Shown: positions 55,902 through 64,000 of the stretch, one piece after another
Position numbering within the stretch: position 1 is the first letter of the stretch
Layout of the letters: every line of letters starts with the position of its first letter
Source: Hyphomicrobiales bacterium
GTDB lineage: Bacteria > Pseudomonadota > Alphaproteobacteria > Rhizobiales > Rhizobiaceae
Direction of reading: 5' to 3'
NCBI GenBank assembly: GCA_900466875.1
Contig: UBNQ01000003.1
Location: forward strand, 88,155 to 152,154
Length of the DNA stretch: 64,000 nucleotides
Notes under the pieces: generated by a model
Databases searched by the model: none
Told to the model about the DNA's origin: nothing
Seen by the model: only the letters and a program-made list of their open reading frames with translations
Position numbers and translations under genes: made by a program

Positions 55902-56983
55902 GGCAAATCCCGCGAGCCGATGCCGTTCTTGCCGATCAGCAGGAAGAGGAAGACGGGAGCGCCGAACAGCGCCGTCACGACACCGATCGGCAGTTCCATG
56001 GGCGCTGCGACTGTGCGGGAGACAGCGTCGGCGATCAGCAGCAGCGCACCGCCGCCCAGTGCCGAACCCGGCAGCAGGAAACGATGGGAGGGTCCCATGG
56101 CGAGCCTCAGGAGATGCGGCACGACGATGCCGACGAAGCCGATGGAACCCGCAACAGCCACAGTCGAACCACAGGCTGCGGCGACGGCAACGATAACGAC
56201 CCGCTTCAGCCGCTGTACCGGAATGCCCATGTGAAAGGCGGCCGCGTCGCCCAGGATCAGCGCATCGAGCCCTTTGGCAACGAAGGGAATGATCGCCATG
56301 ACGAACACGATGAACGGCAGGATCGACAGCACGCGGCCATAGGTGGCCCCGCCCAGCGAGCCGAGGCTCCAGAAGGTGATGTCGCGCAGCTGGCGGTCAT
56401 CGGCAACGACGATCAGAAGGCCCATGACGGCGCCGGCAAGCGCCCCGATCGCAATCCCGCACAGGATGAGCGCAGTGGTCGAGGTGCGCCCGTCGCGCGT
56501 GGCGATCGCATAAAGAAGCCAGGTGACCACCAGACCGCCGAAAAACGCCATCAGCGGCAAAAACTGGTTGCCGAGCAAAGACGCGATCGGCGCAAGCGCC
56601 CCGCCACCGAGCACGATGGCGCTTACCGCGGCAAGGCCGGCACCGGAAGTCACCCCGACAATGCCGGGATCGGCAAGCGGATTGCGAAACAGGCCCTGCA
56701 TCATCGCGCCGGACACCGCGAGCGCCGCGCCGATCAATAGCCCGAGCGCGGTGCGCGGCAGACGCACGGCTTCGAGGATCACCCGTTCCTGCGTCGTCAG
56801 GCTGCCGCCATTGCCGGTCAGATAGGCGAACAGATCACGCAAGCCCACGCCGGTCGGGCCGACATGCAGGGAAATCAGGCAGGAAACGACGAGCAGGATG
56901 GCGAGAAGAAAAAGAACCAGCACGCCCTGAGACGTCCTGTCTCCCTCACCTGTCCGGCGAAAGGGCATGGCGAGCGCTTTCAT
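55898..56983 (-). CDS. hmuU: Haem ABC transporter permease HmuU
   Basis: A 361-residue FecCD-family permease with about ten helices. RLPRTALGLLIGAALAVSGAMMQG and NPLADPGIVGVTSGAGL are typical family motifs, and GFVGIVVPHLLRL is the coupling region. Start and stop codons interlock with hmuT (TGATG) and hmuV. The charged first 25 residues are cytoplasmic. Confidence 0.9.
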   Translation of the reverse strand: MKALAMPFRRTGEGDRTSQGVLVLFLLAILLVVSCLISLHVGPTGVGLRDLFAYLTGNGGSLTTQERVILEAVRLPRTALGLLIGAALAVSGAMMQGLFRNPLADPGIVGVTSGAGLAAVSAIVLGGGALAPIASLLGNQFLPLMAFFGGLVVTWLLYAIATRDGRTSTTALILCGIAIGALAGAVMGLLIVVADDRQLRDITFWSLGSLGGATYGRVLSILPFIVFVMAIIPFVAKGLDALILGDAAAFHMGIPVQRLKRVVIVAVAAACGSTVAVAGSIGFVGIVVPHLLRLAMGPSHRFLLPGSALGGGALLLIADAVSRTVAAPMELPIGVVTALFGAPVFLFLLIGKNGIGSRDLP

Positions 56984-57879
56984 CAGTCGATCTCGCCCGG
57001 ATATATTTTCGTTGCCAGCACCCGTGCCGCTTCCGGTGTGCGGGGACCAAAGCCGAGCAGCAGCAGCCCGTCCATCGAAACCAGCGCCTTGTTGGCGGCT
57101 GCAGGCGTCGTCTGCATCGAGGGAAGCGCGAACATTTCTTCCGGCGTGATGGAGTGGTCACCGCGCGACATGGAGAGAATCACATCGGGTGCTGCGGCTA
57201 TGACCGCCTCGTCGGACATCGGCTTGTAGCCGTTGATGGTCGGCGCCGCATTGACGCCGCCCGCCATCTCGATGATCGCGCCTGCTTCCGTATCCGCACC
57301 ACCCGCCATCAGACGACCGTTTGATGTGGACAGGACGAACAGGACTTTCTTCTTCTGGTCGCCGTTCTTTTCGCCGATCCTGGCAACGTCGGCGGCAACC
57401 GCCTTTAGCCCGTCCTCGGTCTTCGTCGCCAGCGCCTCGGCCTTGTCGGACAAGCCGACAGCCGTACCGATATCGCGGATTTTCTGACCGATCTTGTCGG
57501 CTTCCGGCGGCGTCGGGATGACCACCATCGGCACTTCGCTGGCCTTCAGGATCTCCAGCACCGGCGGCGGGCCGGAACCTTCCTCCATCAGGATCAGATC
57601 CGGCTTCTGGCCCAGAATGCCTTCCGCCGAAAGCTGGCGCATATAGCCGACATCAGGCTTGGAATTGGCATCTGCCGGATAGAAGCTGGTGGAGTCGCGC
57701 GCAACGATACGGTCCTGCGCGCCAAGATCGTAGAGGATTTCGGTGATCGTGCCGCCAACGGAGACGATGCGCTTCGCCTCCGGATTGCCCTTGTCGGCAG
57801 CCGACACGCTACCCGCCGAAACTGTCGATCCAATCAGAATGACCGCAAAAAGACGTCCGAACCTGGAACAGGAAACCAT
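56983..57879 (-). CDS. hmuT: Haem-binding periplasmic protein HmuT
   Basis: A 298-residue secreted binding protein. The signal peptide reads MVSCSRFGRLFAVILIGS, cleaved near GSVSAAD. The class III binding fold is shown by RIVSVGGTITEILYDLGAQDRIVARDSTSFYP. It hands haem to HmuUV. It is the first gene of hmuTUV and divergent from the HmuQ-like gene, so the 164-base gap should hold iron-regulated promoters. Confidence 0.9.
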   Translation of the reverse strand: MVSCSRFGRLFAVILIGSTVSAGSVSAADKGNPEAKRIVSVGGTITEILYDLGAQDRIVARDSTSFYPADANSKPDVGYMRQLSAEGILGQKPDLILMEEGSGPPPVLEILKASEVPMVVIPTPPEADKIGQKIRDIGTAVGLSDKAEALATKTEDGLKAVAADVARIGEKNGDQKKKVLFVLSTSNGRLMAGGADTEAGAIIEMAGGVNAAPTINGYKPMSDEAVIAAAPDVILSMSRGDHSITPEEMFALPSMQTTPAAANKALVSMDGLLLLGFGPRTPEAARVLATKIYPGEID

Positions 57880-57949
57880 GATGATCCACCTTTTGGCGTC
57901 ACCGCAGACCCGAGAGAAACAAGACTGGGCAACGCTGCAAAATTCAATA

Positions 57950-57970
57950 ACTTGAGTTGACTACGCAAGT
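57950..57970. promoter_or_regulatory. Dyad in the hmuT-hmuQ divergent promoter region
   Basis: ACTTG, 11-base spacer, CAAGT, between the divergent haem genes and followed by a T-run. It could be part of an operator for Irr, RirA or HmuP, but it does not match the Irr-type palindrome seen at 8820 and I found no clear RirA motif. Low confidence. Confidence 0.2.
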
Positions 57971-58043
57971 TTTTTTGGCTTTTCAAGGGGAGGACCGGCA
58001 GATATCTTGACCGGCGAGTGAAACTTAAGTGAGGGAAGTTTTC

Positions 58044-58391
58044 ATGTATATTGCAATGAACCGTTTTCGGGTTGTTCCGGGTTTTGAAGAGGCTTTCGAA
58101 GCCATCTGGCGCGACCGCCAAGGCCGCCTTGCGGAACTGCCGGGTTATATCGAATTTCACATGCTGAAAGGCCCAAAGGCCGAGGATCATTCCCTCTACG
58201 CGTCCCACACGGTCTGGGAAACGTTCGAGCATTTCAAGGCCTGGACGACCTCCGAACAGTTCCGCGCCGCCCATGCGAATGCCGGCAACAACCGCGGCAA
58301 GGTGGAATATCTCTCCGGCCCGCATTTCGAGGGTTTCGAAGTCATCATCCATGAAGACAAGAACGGCGTGCGCGCCGCCGATGCGGCCTGA
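58044..58391 (+). CDS. Antibiotic biosynthesis monooxygenase domain protein, IsdG/HmuQ-like haem oxygenase
   Basis: A 115-residue ABM-fold protein. MYIAMNRFRVVPGFEEAFEAIW matches IsdG-type haem-degrading enzymes, and ASHTVWETFEHFKAWTTSEQF contains a well-placed histidine and the aromatic residues near the haem pocket. The context, divergent from hmuTUV and followed by a HutX-like gene, supports release of iron from haem. The start at MYIAMNR follows GAGGGAAG. A generic ABM protein is the alternative. Confidence 0.8.
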   Translation: MYIAMNRFRVVPGFEEAFEAIWRDRQGRLAELPGYIEFHMLKGPKAEDHSLYASHTVWETFEHFKAWTTSEQFRAAHANAGNNRGKVEYLSGPHFEGFEVIIHEDKNGVRAADAA

Positions 58392-58400
58392 GGATCATTG

Positions 58401-58919
58401 ATGAACGCCGTAACCGAAATCACCCCTGATCGCCGTGAGCGTGCACTGGCCGCGCTGGCGGAAAAGCCAGACGGCATCGTCGAGTCGATCGCAGCCGCGG
58501 CCGACGTGACACCCGCCGAAATTCTTGAAATCCTGCCGCAGGGCTCGGCCGTCATCGCGCCGAAGGAAAGCTTTCTGGACATCTGGAACGAGCTGACCAC
58601 CTGGGGCATCGTGCTGTTCCTCGTTCATACCGATGACGTCGTTGCCGAAATCGATGGCGAACTCCCGGTCGGCTCGGAAGGTCATGGCTGGTTCAACATC
58701 CATGGCGACAGCCCGATCGGCGGTCACATCAAGAAGGATAACTGCGCTTCGATCGCTTTTGTCGACCGCGCCTTCCACGGCCGCCGTTCCTGTTCCATCT
58801 GGTTCATGAACGCCAAGGGCTCAGCCATGTTCAAGGTCTTCGTCAAACGCGACGAAGCCCGTGAACTGCTCGTCGAACAGCTCGCGAAGTTCGAGGCGCT
58901 GCGCGCCAGCTACGCCTGA
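58401..58919 (+). CDS. hutX: Cytosolic haem carrier HutX family protein
   Basis: A 172-residue protein. FNIHGDSPIGGHIKKDNCASIAFVDRAFHGRRSCSIWF is the HutX/HuvX signature region, and the N-terminal third (RERALAALAEKPDGIVESIA) has the winged-helix-like start of this group. It binds haem in the cytoplasm after import and can pass it to an oxygenase. It follows the HmuQ-like gene by nine bases. ATG 58401 is preferred over the adjoining TTG. Confidence 0.88.
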   Translation: MNAVTEITPDRRERALAALAEKPDGIVESIAAAADVTPAEILEILPQGSAVIAPKESFLDIWNELTTWGIVLFLVHTDDVVAEIDGELPVGSEGHGWFNIHGDSPIGGHIKKDNCASIAFVDRAFHGRRSCSIWFMNAKGSAMFKVFVKRDEARELLVEQLAKFEALRASYA

Positions 58920-58931
58920 TAGACAAAAGGA

Positions 58932-58963
58932 AAAGGCGGGCGCCTGCTGCTGCGCCCGCCTTT
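58932..58963 (+). terminator. Rho-independent terminator after hutX
   Basis: A strong stem AAAGGCGGGCGC / GCGCCCGCCTTT with an 8-base loop, 12 bases past the stop. Confidence 0.85.
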
Positions 58964-58997
58964 CCGGGAAGTCCGGGATCGGACCGAAAGCCATGTT

Positions 58998-59186
58998 TCA
59001 GGGGTGCGCCACATGTTCGGGCTTGCCCTTGCGTTTCGTTGACGCAAAGTCTTCCAACTGCGTCTCGCTCATGGATTTTTCCATGCTCTTCGATGCACCC
59101 TTGAGCTCGCTTTTCTTGATGTCGCCGCGCTTTGCGGCAAGTGCCGCGCCTGCAGCCTTTTGCTGCGCCTTCGATTTTGCCGGCAT
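58998..59186 (-). CDS. DUF3008 family small basic protein
   Basis: A 62-residue protein beginning MPAKSKAQQKAAGAALAAKRG, the DUF3008 signature, then a Lys/Ser-rich helix (KSELKGASKSMEKSMSETQ) and a basic tail (TKRKGKPEHVAHP). Such proteins are small, cytoplasmic and of unknown function, often stress-linked. The start at 59186 is chosen because the open frame extends far upstream without conservation. Confidence 0.8.
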   Translation of the reverse strand: MPAKSKAQQKAAGAALAAKRGDIKKSELKGASKSMEKSMSETQLEDFASTKRKGKPEHVAHP

Positions 59187-59339
59187 CGCTGCCTCCGTCA
59201 TCTGGTTGCCTGACGTCCAACCGTCAACGGGCGATTTTCGTTCCAATCGACAAGCACGGAACCTCTCACCGTGCGACGGGTTGTTTCCCGACGTCAGCAA
59301 CTCCCCTGCGGACGACCGGATACTGGAAAGGAACACGCC

Positions 59340-59555
59340 ATGAGCGCGACAACTCCGAAGATCGACACCGACATCGAGCGCGAACAGCGCGACACCACCA
59401 ATCCCGAAGCGCTGAAAGAAGCCGCACGGCTCGGCAACAATGACACCTATCTGGTCAAGACCGACCTTGAAGATGCCGATGAGCGTGAGGACGGCGACCA
59501 GCCGGACGGCCGCGCCAGCCCGATGAGCAATGCCGACAATCCCGAACGCGGATAG
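59340..59555 (+). CDS. Small acidic hypothetical protein, 71 residues
   Basis: A soluble acidic protein (SATTPKIDTDIEREQRDTTN, TDLEDADEREDGDQPDG) with no motif or membrane segment. The ATG follows AAAGGAACACGCC. It lies divergent from the DUF3008 gene and upstream of the nucleotidyltransferase-like gene by 74 bases. Probably disordered. Function unknown. Confidence 0.5.
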   Translation: MSATTPKIDTDIEREQRDTTNPEALKEAARLGNNDTYLVKTDLEDADEREDGDQPDGRASPMSNADNPERG

Positions 59556-59629
59556 GCCCGGGCGCGGTTAGAAACGGAACCACCCGGGCTCTCGCGTGTT
59601 GCTTTATCGAAGCAATAAGGGAGACATCC

Positions 59630-60517
59630 ATGGACGCCGACACACTACCGACCACCGGGTCGGGGCCGACGCCCGAACCGGAAAAGGGACGCAACACCCA
59701 TCCCCTGCACCTGATGCCGGGGATGGAGGTCAAGGCAGCACCGACGCTTGCCGATGCGGAAGCTGAAAACTTCGTCTCCGAAGCGCTGGAAGACCTCGTC
59801 GCCTGCCACATTCCCTTCCTGCTGGCCGGCACCTTTGCGATCAGCGCCTATACCGGCATCACCCGGCCCACCAAGGATCTTGATATCTTCTGCAAGGCAG
59901 GCGATTACGCCCGCATCCTCGCCCATTTCAAGGAAAAGGGTTACGAGATCGAGGTCGAGGACGACCGCTGGCTCGGCAAGATCAAGAAGGGCCGCCATTT
60001 CTGCGACGTCATCTTTGCCGCCTCCAACGGCACGATGCCGATCAGCGAGAGCTGGTTCGAGAACGCCCGGCAGATCGAGATGAACGGCCACAAGGTGCGC
60101 ATCATCGCACCGACAGAGCTGATCTGGTCGAAATGTTTCGTCCAGCTTCGCCACCGTTACGATGGCGGCGATATCGTCCACATGATCCTGCGCGCCCATG
60201 ACCAGATCGACTGGGACAGGCTTCTCAACCACATGGAAGTCCACTGGGAGGTATTGCTCATTCACCTCCTCAACTTCCGCTGGATCTACCCGACCGAGCG
60301 CGACAAGGTGCCGGACTGGTTGCTCGACGAGCTGCTCGACCGCCTGAAAGCCCAGCGCGAACTGCCCCTTCCACAAATGAAGATCTGCCGTGGCCGGATG
60401 TTCAGCCGTGTCGACTTCGAGATCGACGTCAAGGAATGGGGTTTTGCCGATGTCGGCGGCGAAGGCGATCTGCGCGAAGGCGTGGACGAGGAAACCAGAG
60501 AAGGAGGCCCGGTGTGA
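59630..60517 (+). CDS. Nucleotidyltransferase-like protein, coupled to a metallophosphoesterase
   Basis: A 295-residue protein. LLAGTFAISAYTGITRPTKDLDIFC (about 64-88) resembles the MNT/AbiEii-type nucleotidyltransferase motif: a G-x-x-A helix followed by R-x-T-x-D-x-D with two catalytic aspartates. FCDVIFAAS may supply the third acidic residue, and IIAPTELIWSKCFVQLRHR is conserved in the group. The 32 residues before the domain are disordered. The stop overlaps the GTG of a metallophosphoesterase. Substrate unknown; RNA or protein nucleotidyl transfer are possibilities. Confidence 0.72.
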   Translation: MDADTLPTTGSGPTPEPEKGRNTHPLHLMPGMEVKAAPTLADAEAENFVSEALEDLVACHIPFLLAGTFAISAYTGITRPTKDLDIFCKAGDYARILAHFKEKGYEIEVEDDRWLGKIKKGRHFCDVIFAASNGTMPISESWFENARQIEMNGHKVRIIAPTELIWSKCFVQLRHRYDGGDIVHMILRAHDQIDWDRLLNHMEVHWEVLLIHLLNFRWIYPTERDKVPDWLLDELLDRLKAQRELPLPQMKICRGRMFSRVDFEIDVKEWGFADVGGEGDLREGVDEETREGGPV

Positions 60518-61287
60518 CCAAGGCGCCCGAAAAGAAGCAGGAAGATACCGCGTCGAAGAAAGCCAATGGCAAGCCCAATGGGAAACAGCGCATAGCCGCC
60601 ATGGGCGATCTGCACGTCAAGGAACACGGCTCGGTATCCTACAAGGACTTGTTTGCCGAGATTTCGCAGGAGGCTGACATTCTCGTGCTGACCGGCGACC
60701 TCACGGACCTTGGCAAGCCGGCGGAAGCGGAGCTTCTGGCAGCCGACCTGCGTTCCTGCTCGATCCCGATCGTCGGCGTGCTCGGCAATCACGATTACGA
60801 ATGCGGCCATGTCGATGAGGTGAAGGCCATCATCAAGGATGCCGGCGTCCATCTTCTGGAAGGGTCCGCGATCGAGATCAACGGTGTCGGTTTTGCCGGC
60901 GTCAAGGGTTTTGCCGGCGGCTTCGGCCGTTACATGCTCGGCTCCTTCGGTGAACCGGCGATCAAGGCGATGGTGGCCGAAAGCGTCGAGGAAACAATGC
61001 GGCTCGAAAATGCGCTGCGTCAGGTCCGCTCCGAACGCGCCATGGTCGTGCTTCACTATGCGCCGATCCAGCAGACGGTCGAAGGCGAACCGCCGGAAAT
61101 CTTTCCCTTCCTCGGCTCGTCCCGACTTGCCGAAACCATTGACCGGTTTCCGGTAAAAGCCGTCGTCCACGGCCACGCCCATCGCGGCACATATGAGGGC
61201 CGGACGCCCGGCGGCGCCCCGGTTTACAATGTCGCCTCCCATATCGAGAAGCCGACGGGGAAGGCCTACGCTTTATTGGAAATGTGA
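60514..61287 (+). CDS. Calcineurin-like metallophosphoesterase
   Basis: A 257-residue hydrolase. All metal-ligand motifs are present: AAMGDLHVKEHG, LVLTGDLTDLG, VGVLGNHDYE, MVVLHYAP and VVHGHAHRG. It starts with GTG inside the stop of the upstream gene (GTGA), with AAGGAGG six bases before, so the two are made together. The first 28 residues are Lys-rich and disordered. Pairing with a nucleotidyltransferase suggests addition and removal of a modification, which is inference. Confidence 0.88.
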   Translation: MTKAPEKKQEDTASKKANGKPNGKQRIAAMGDLHVKEHGSVSYKDLFAEISQEADILVLTGDLTDLGKPAEAELLAADLRSCSIPIVGVLGNHDYECGHVDEVKAIIKDAGVHLLEGSAIEINGVGFAGVKGFAGGFGRYMLGSFGEPAIKAMVAESVEETMRLENALRQVRSERAMVVLHYAPIQQTVEGEPPEIFPFLGSSRLAETIDRFPVKAVVHGHAHRGTYEGRTPGGAPVYNVASHIEKPTGKAYALLEM

Positions 61288-61295
61288 GCCGCGGA

Positions 61296-61425
61296 GCGAA
61301 AGCCCCTCCCAAACCCTCCCCACAAGGGGGAGGGCTTAACCCGGACGCACTACTAAGCCCCAAGAAGAAGCTGGCGATTGCCGCGTGTTCTCTCCCCCTT
61401 GTGGGGGAGATGGCCGGCAGGCCAG
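61296..61425. repeat. Palindromic intergenic repeat pair
   Basis: Two hairpin units lie between the phosphoesterase and treZ. The first (about 61302-61337) pairs AAGCCC and CCCTCCCC blocks with GGGGAGGG and GGGCTT. The second has perfect arms TCTCCCCC (61391-61398) and GGGGGAGA (61403-61410) and a following small hairpin TGGCC-GGCA-GGCCA. They face each other and resemble the unit at 5-122. They probably end the upstream transcript. Confidence 0.6.
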
Positions 61426-61545
61426 AGGGGGATCATAAACTCAGCGGGCAATAAACCCCGAAAATCTCCCACCTCCTTCGCCCGCCATGGAACCCGAAGC
61501 CCGTTCGTCCGTTTGCCGGTCTCTTTCAACGAGGGACCGGGTCAT

Positions 61546-63357
61546 ATGACGGACAGCAATGCCGCCGCGGAGTTTCGTGTTTTTCCAAAGACCTGGGGCG
61601 CGGAATATGTCGCCGTCGGAGAGGTGCGTTTCCGGCTCTGGGCACCCGGTCAAAAGAGCGTCATCCTGCGTCTCGATGGCGACGACACGGAAATGAGCGA
61701 AAGCGGCGGCGGCTGGTTCGAGCTGCTGGCGACCGGCGTTTCGGCCGGAACGGAATATAATTTTGTCCTCTCCGATGGCACGGTCGTCCCCGACCCGGCT
61801 TCCCGCGCCCAGACGGACAGCGTCAATGGTCCATCTCTCGTCATCGACCCGACCAATTACGACTGGCAGGACACCGACTGGACCGGCCGCCCCTGGGAAG
61901 AGACGGTCGTCTACGAATTGCATTTCGGCACCTTCACCCCGGAAGGCACGTTTCGCGCCGCGATCGAAAAGCTCCCCTATCTTGCCGATCTCGGCATCAC
62001 GATGATCGAGGTGATGCCGCTTTCCCAGTTCGGCGGAAAGCGCGGCTGGGGTTATGACGGCGTGCTGCTTTACGCCCCCCACTCGGCCTATGGCCCGCCC
62101 GAGGATTTCAAGGCTTTCGTCGACGCAGCCCACCAGCAGGGCATATCCGTTGTCCTCGATATCGTGCTCAATCACTTCGGCCCGGAAGGCAATTATCTAC
62201 CGCTTCTGGCGCCCGACTTCTTCCACAAGGAGCGCATGACGCCCTGGGGCGCCGGTATCGCCTATGATGTCGAGGCCGCACGGAGTTATATGGCCGAAGC
62301 TCCTCTCTACTGGCTGGAGGAATACCATCTCGACGGCCTGCGTTTCGACGCCATCGACCAGATCGAGGACACGTCGGAGAAACATATCCTGACCGAGATC
62401 GCCGAGCGCATCCGCGCCGAGATCACCGACCGGCCGATCCACCTGACGACCGAAGACTGCCGCAACGTCACCTTCCTGCATCCACGCGACGAGGACGGTT
62501 CCGCCCCGCTTTTCACCGGAGAGTGGAACGACGATTTTCACAATGCCGTCCATGTTTTCGCAACGGGCGAAACCCACGCCTATTATAAGGATTTTGCCGA
62601 AAGCCCGGAAAAGCTTGTCGCCCGTTGCCTTGCGCAGGGTTTCGCCTATCAGGGCGAAGTGTCGCCGCAATCGGGCGAAAAGCGCGGCGTCGACAGCACC
62701 GGTCAGCCGCCCATCGCCTTCGTCGACTTTATCCAGAACCATGACCAGACGGGCAACCGCGCGCAAGGCGAACGCCTGATCGCGCTTGCGGGCGATGCAC
62801 GCAATAAAGTGCTGCTCGCCACCCTTCTCCTGTCGCCGCATATCCCGTTGATGTTCATGGGCGAGGAATACGGCGAGACAAACCCCTTCCTCTTCTTCAC
62901 CGATTTCCACGGGGATCTGGCAAAGGCAGTGCGCGAAGGGCGAGCGAAGGAGTTCGAGGGCCACGCCGGTCACGGTGAAAAAGTGCCCGATCCGAACGCT
63001 AAGCAGACGTTCGAGAGGTCGAAACTCGACTGGGACAAGCTCCAATCACCGGAAGGCCGGGACTGGCTCGATTTTACCCGCGAATTGCTGGCATTGCGGC
63101 AGGAGATCGTCGTGCCGCTTCTGGCAACTGCTCCGGGCGGCACCGGCGACGTGATCGAAACAGATACAGGATACCTTGCCGTCTCCTGGGATTTCCCGAA
63201 AGGCAAACTCGCTCTCGCCCTTAATATCGGCGAGGCGGCAAGGCCGCTGCCCACGATGCCGGGCAAGCCGATCTACGCCTTCCCGAAGAAGGATCACCCG
63301 GAAAGGGTGAGCGAGCTTTCTCCCAATTCCATCCTCGTCAGTTTTGAAAAGGCATGA
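61546..63357 (+). CDS. treZ: Malto-oligosyltrehalose trehalohydrolase TreZ
   Basis: A 603-residue GH13 enzyme that releases trehalose from maltooligosyl-trehalose. An N-terminal Ig-like domain (GEVRFRLWAPGQKSVIL) leads into the barrel, with VVLDIVLNHFGPEGN, the nucleophile Asp in LDGLRFDAIDQIED, the acid in IHLTTEDCRN and FIQNHDQTGNRAQGER. The start at MTDSNAAAE follows GAGGGA. Its stop overlaps treY (ATGA), so the two-step glucan-to-trehalose route is made as a unit. Confidence 0.93.
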   Translation: MTDSNAAAEFRVFPKTWGAEYVAVGEVRFRLWAPGQKSVILRLDGDDTEMSESGGGWFELLATGVSAGTEYNFVLSDGTVVPDPASRAQTDSVNGPSLVIDPTNYDWQDTDWTGRPWEETVVYELHFGTFTPEGTFRAAIEKLPYLADLGITMIEVMPLSQFGGKRGWGYDGVLLYAPHSAYGPPEDFKAFVDAAHQQGISVVLDIVLNHFGPEGNYLPLLAPDFFHKERMTPWGAGIAYDVEAARSYMAEAPLYWLEEYHLDGLRFDAIDQIEDTSEKHILTEIAERIRAEITDRPIHLTTEDCRNVTFLHPRDEDGSAPLFTGEWNDDFHNAVHVFATGETHAYYKDFAESPEKLVARCLAQGFAYQGEVSPQSGEKRGVDSTGQPPIAFVDFIQNHDQTGNRAQGERLIALAGDARNKVLLATLLLSPHIPLMFMGEEYGETNPFLFFTDFHGDLAKAVREGRAKEFEGHAGHGEKVPDPNAKQTFERSKLDWDKLQSPEGRDWLDFTRELLALRQEIVVPLLATAPGGTGDVIETDTGYLAVSWDFPKGKLALALNIGEAARPLPTMPGKPIYAFPKKDHPERVSELSPNSILVSFEKA

Positions 63358-64000
63358 GCCGCCGCATGATCCCGAACGCAACCTATCGCATCCAGTTCCG
63401 CAACGGCATGACCTTCGACCGCGCCGCCGCCCTCGTGCCCTATCTGAAACGGCTCGGCATCAGCCACCTCTATGCCTCGCCGGTCTTCACCGCCACGACC
63501 GGCTCCACCCATGGCTATGATGTCACCAACGCCAACGAGATCGATCCGGCAATCGGCGGCCGCGAAGGCTTCGACCGCATGGTGACGGCGCTGAAAGCCG
63601 AAGGCCTCGGCCTGATCCTCGACATCGTTCCGAACCACATGGCCGCGTCACTGGAAAACCCGTGGTGGCGCGATGTGGTGGAGCATGGTGACAAGAGCCG
63701 CTACGCCCGCCATTTCGACATCGACTGGTCACGCCGCCTCACCCTGCCCTTCCTTGGCGATACATTCGAAGCCGTGCTGGAAGCGGGCGAGATTTCGGTC
63801 AAGCCGGATCCGGAAACCGGCAAGCCGGCCTTCGCCTATTACGAAACCTTCTATCCTCTGAACCCGGAAAGCTATGTCGGTAGCCAGGAAGATGTCCTGC
63901 AACTCACCGACAAGGCAGCGATCGCCGATCTGCATGACCGGCAGCCCTATCGGCTGACGTCTTGGCGCGATGCGCCGCGCGACCTCTCCTATCGCCGTTT
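63354..64000 (+). CDS. treY: Malto-oligosyltrehalose synthase TreY, partial (5' end)
   Basis: The first 215 codons of an open frame that runs off the right edge. It starts MSRRMIPNATYRIQFRNGMTF, the usual TreY start, with LKRLGISHLYASPVFTA, TTGSTHGYDVTNANEIDPAIGG and LILDIVPNHMAAS. TreY converts the reducing end of a maltodextrin to a trehalose linkage, which TreZ then cuts off. The ATG overlaps the treZ stop; a second ATG four codons in is possible. Confidence 0.93.
   Translation, partial: MSRRMIPNATYRIQFRNGMTFDRAAALVPYLKRLGISHLYASPVFTATTGSTHGYDVTNANEIDPAIGGREGFDRMVTALKAEGLGLILDIVPNHMAASLENPWWRDVVEHGDKSRYARHFDIDWSRRLTLPFLGDTFEAVLEAGEISVKPDPETGKPAFAYYETFYPLNPESYVGSQEDVLQLTDKAAIADLHDRQPYRLTSWRDAPRDLSYRR

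Overview
This window looks like ordinary chromosome from a Rhizobiaceae-type alphaproteobacterium (Rhizobium, Agrobacterium or Neorhizobium-like). The evidence is gene content: the CtrA/SciP/ChpT cell-cycle module with GANTC methylation sites, an RpoH sigma factor next to RluD, heterotetrameric sarcosine oxidase, an hmu haem-uptake cluster, many alphaproteobacterial DUF families (DUF1194, DUF1134/EipA, DUF6476, DUF6867, DUF3422), high GC, and scattered intergenic palindromic repeats. I see no tRNA, rRNA, CRISPR array, insertion sequence or intact prophage.

Layout. 0.1-8.9 kb: urea ABC binding protein UrtA, a DUF1194 protein, a TetR/SMR pair, then a large sensor fusing an NCS1-like transporter to a hybrid histidine kinase, and its LuxR-type response regulator. 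A small ORF and a PAS protein behind an Irr-box-like palindrome follow. 8.9-14.5 kb: a branched-chain amino acid ABC transporter (livHMGF, a possible 13-codon ORF, a DUF6867 gene, and the binding protein). 14.8-22.7 kb: a dimethylglycine-dehydrogenase-like GcvT flavoprotein and soxBDAG, for demethylation of dimethylglycine and sarcosine. 24.2-29.4 kb: a cell-cycle block of sciP, ctrA, a single-domain receiver, chpT and eipA, interspersed with pqiA, a GNAT protein and fliJ; CtrA-box-like sites occur upstream of several of these.

29.5-46.4 kb: a coiled-coil membrane protein, an RNA methyltransferase, rluD, an O-methyltransferase-like gene, rpoH, an alcohol dehydrogenase, a PepSY membrane protein, a large disordered single-pass protein of unknown function, purA, a DMT exporter, a degenerate cysteine-peptidase-like protein, DUF3422 and a lipoprotein transglycosylase. 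46.5-54.1 kb: a membrane GGDEF protein, aldehyde dehydrogenase, an MhqD/MhqO-like esterase and dioxygenase pair, ung, a VOC protein and galE. 54.2-54.7 kb: a toxin-antitoxin locus whose toxin is broken while the antitoxin is intact.

55.1-58.9 kb: haem import (hmuTUV) divergent from an IsdG/HmuQ-like monooxygenase and a HutX-like carrier. 59-61.3 kb: small charged proteins and a translationally coupled nucleotidyltransferase-like and metallophosphoesterase pair. 61.5-64 kb: treZ and the start of treY, which make trehalose from glucans.

The most unusual items are the transporter-kinase fusion with an eight-cysteine linker next to urtA, the 11-bp motif shared by both ends of that regulatory locus, the decayed toxin gene, and the uncharacterised nucleotidyltransferase/phosphoesterase pair. 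None is proven to be a new system from sequence alone.
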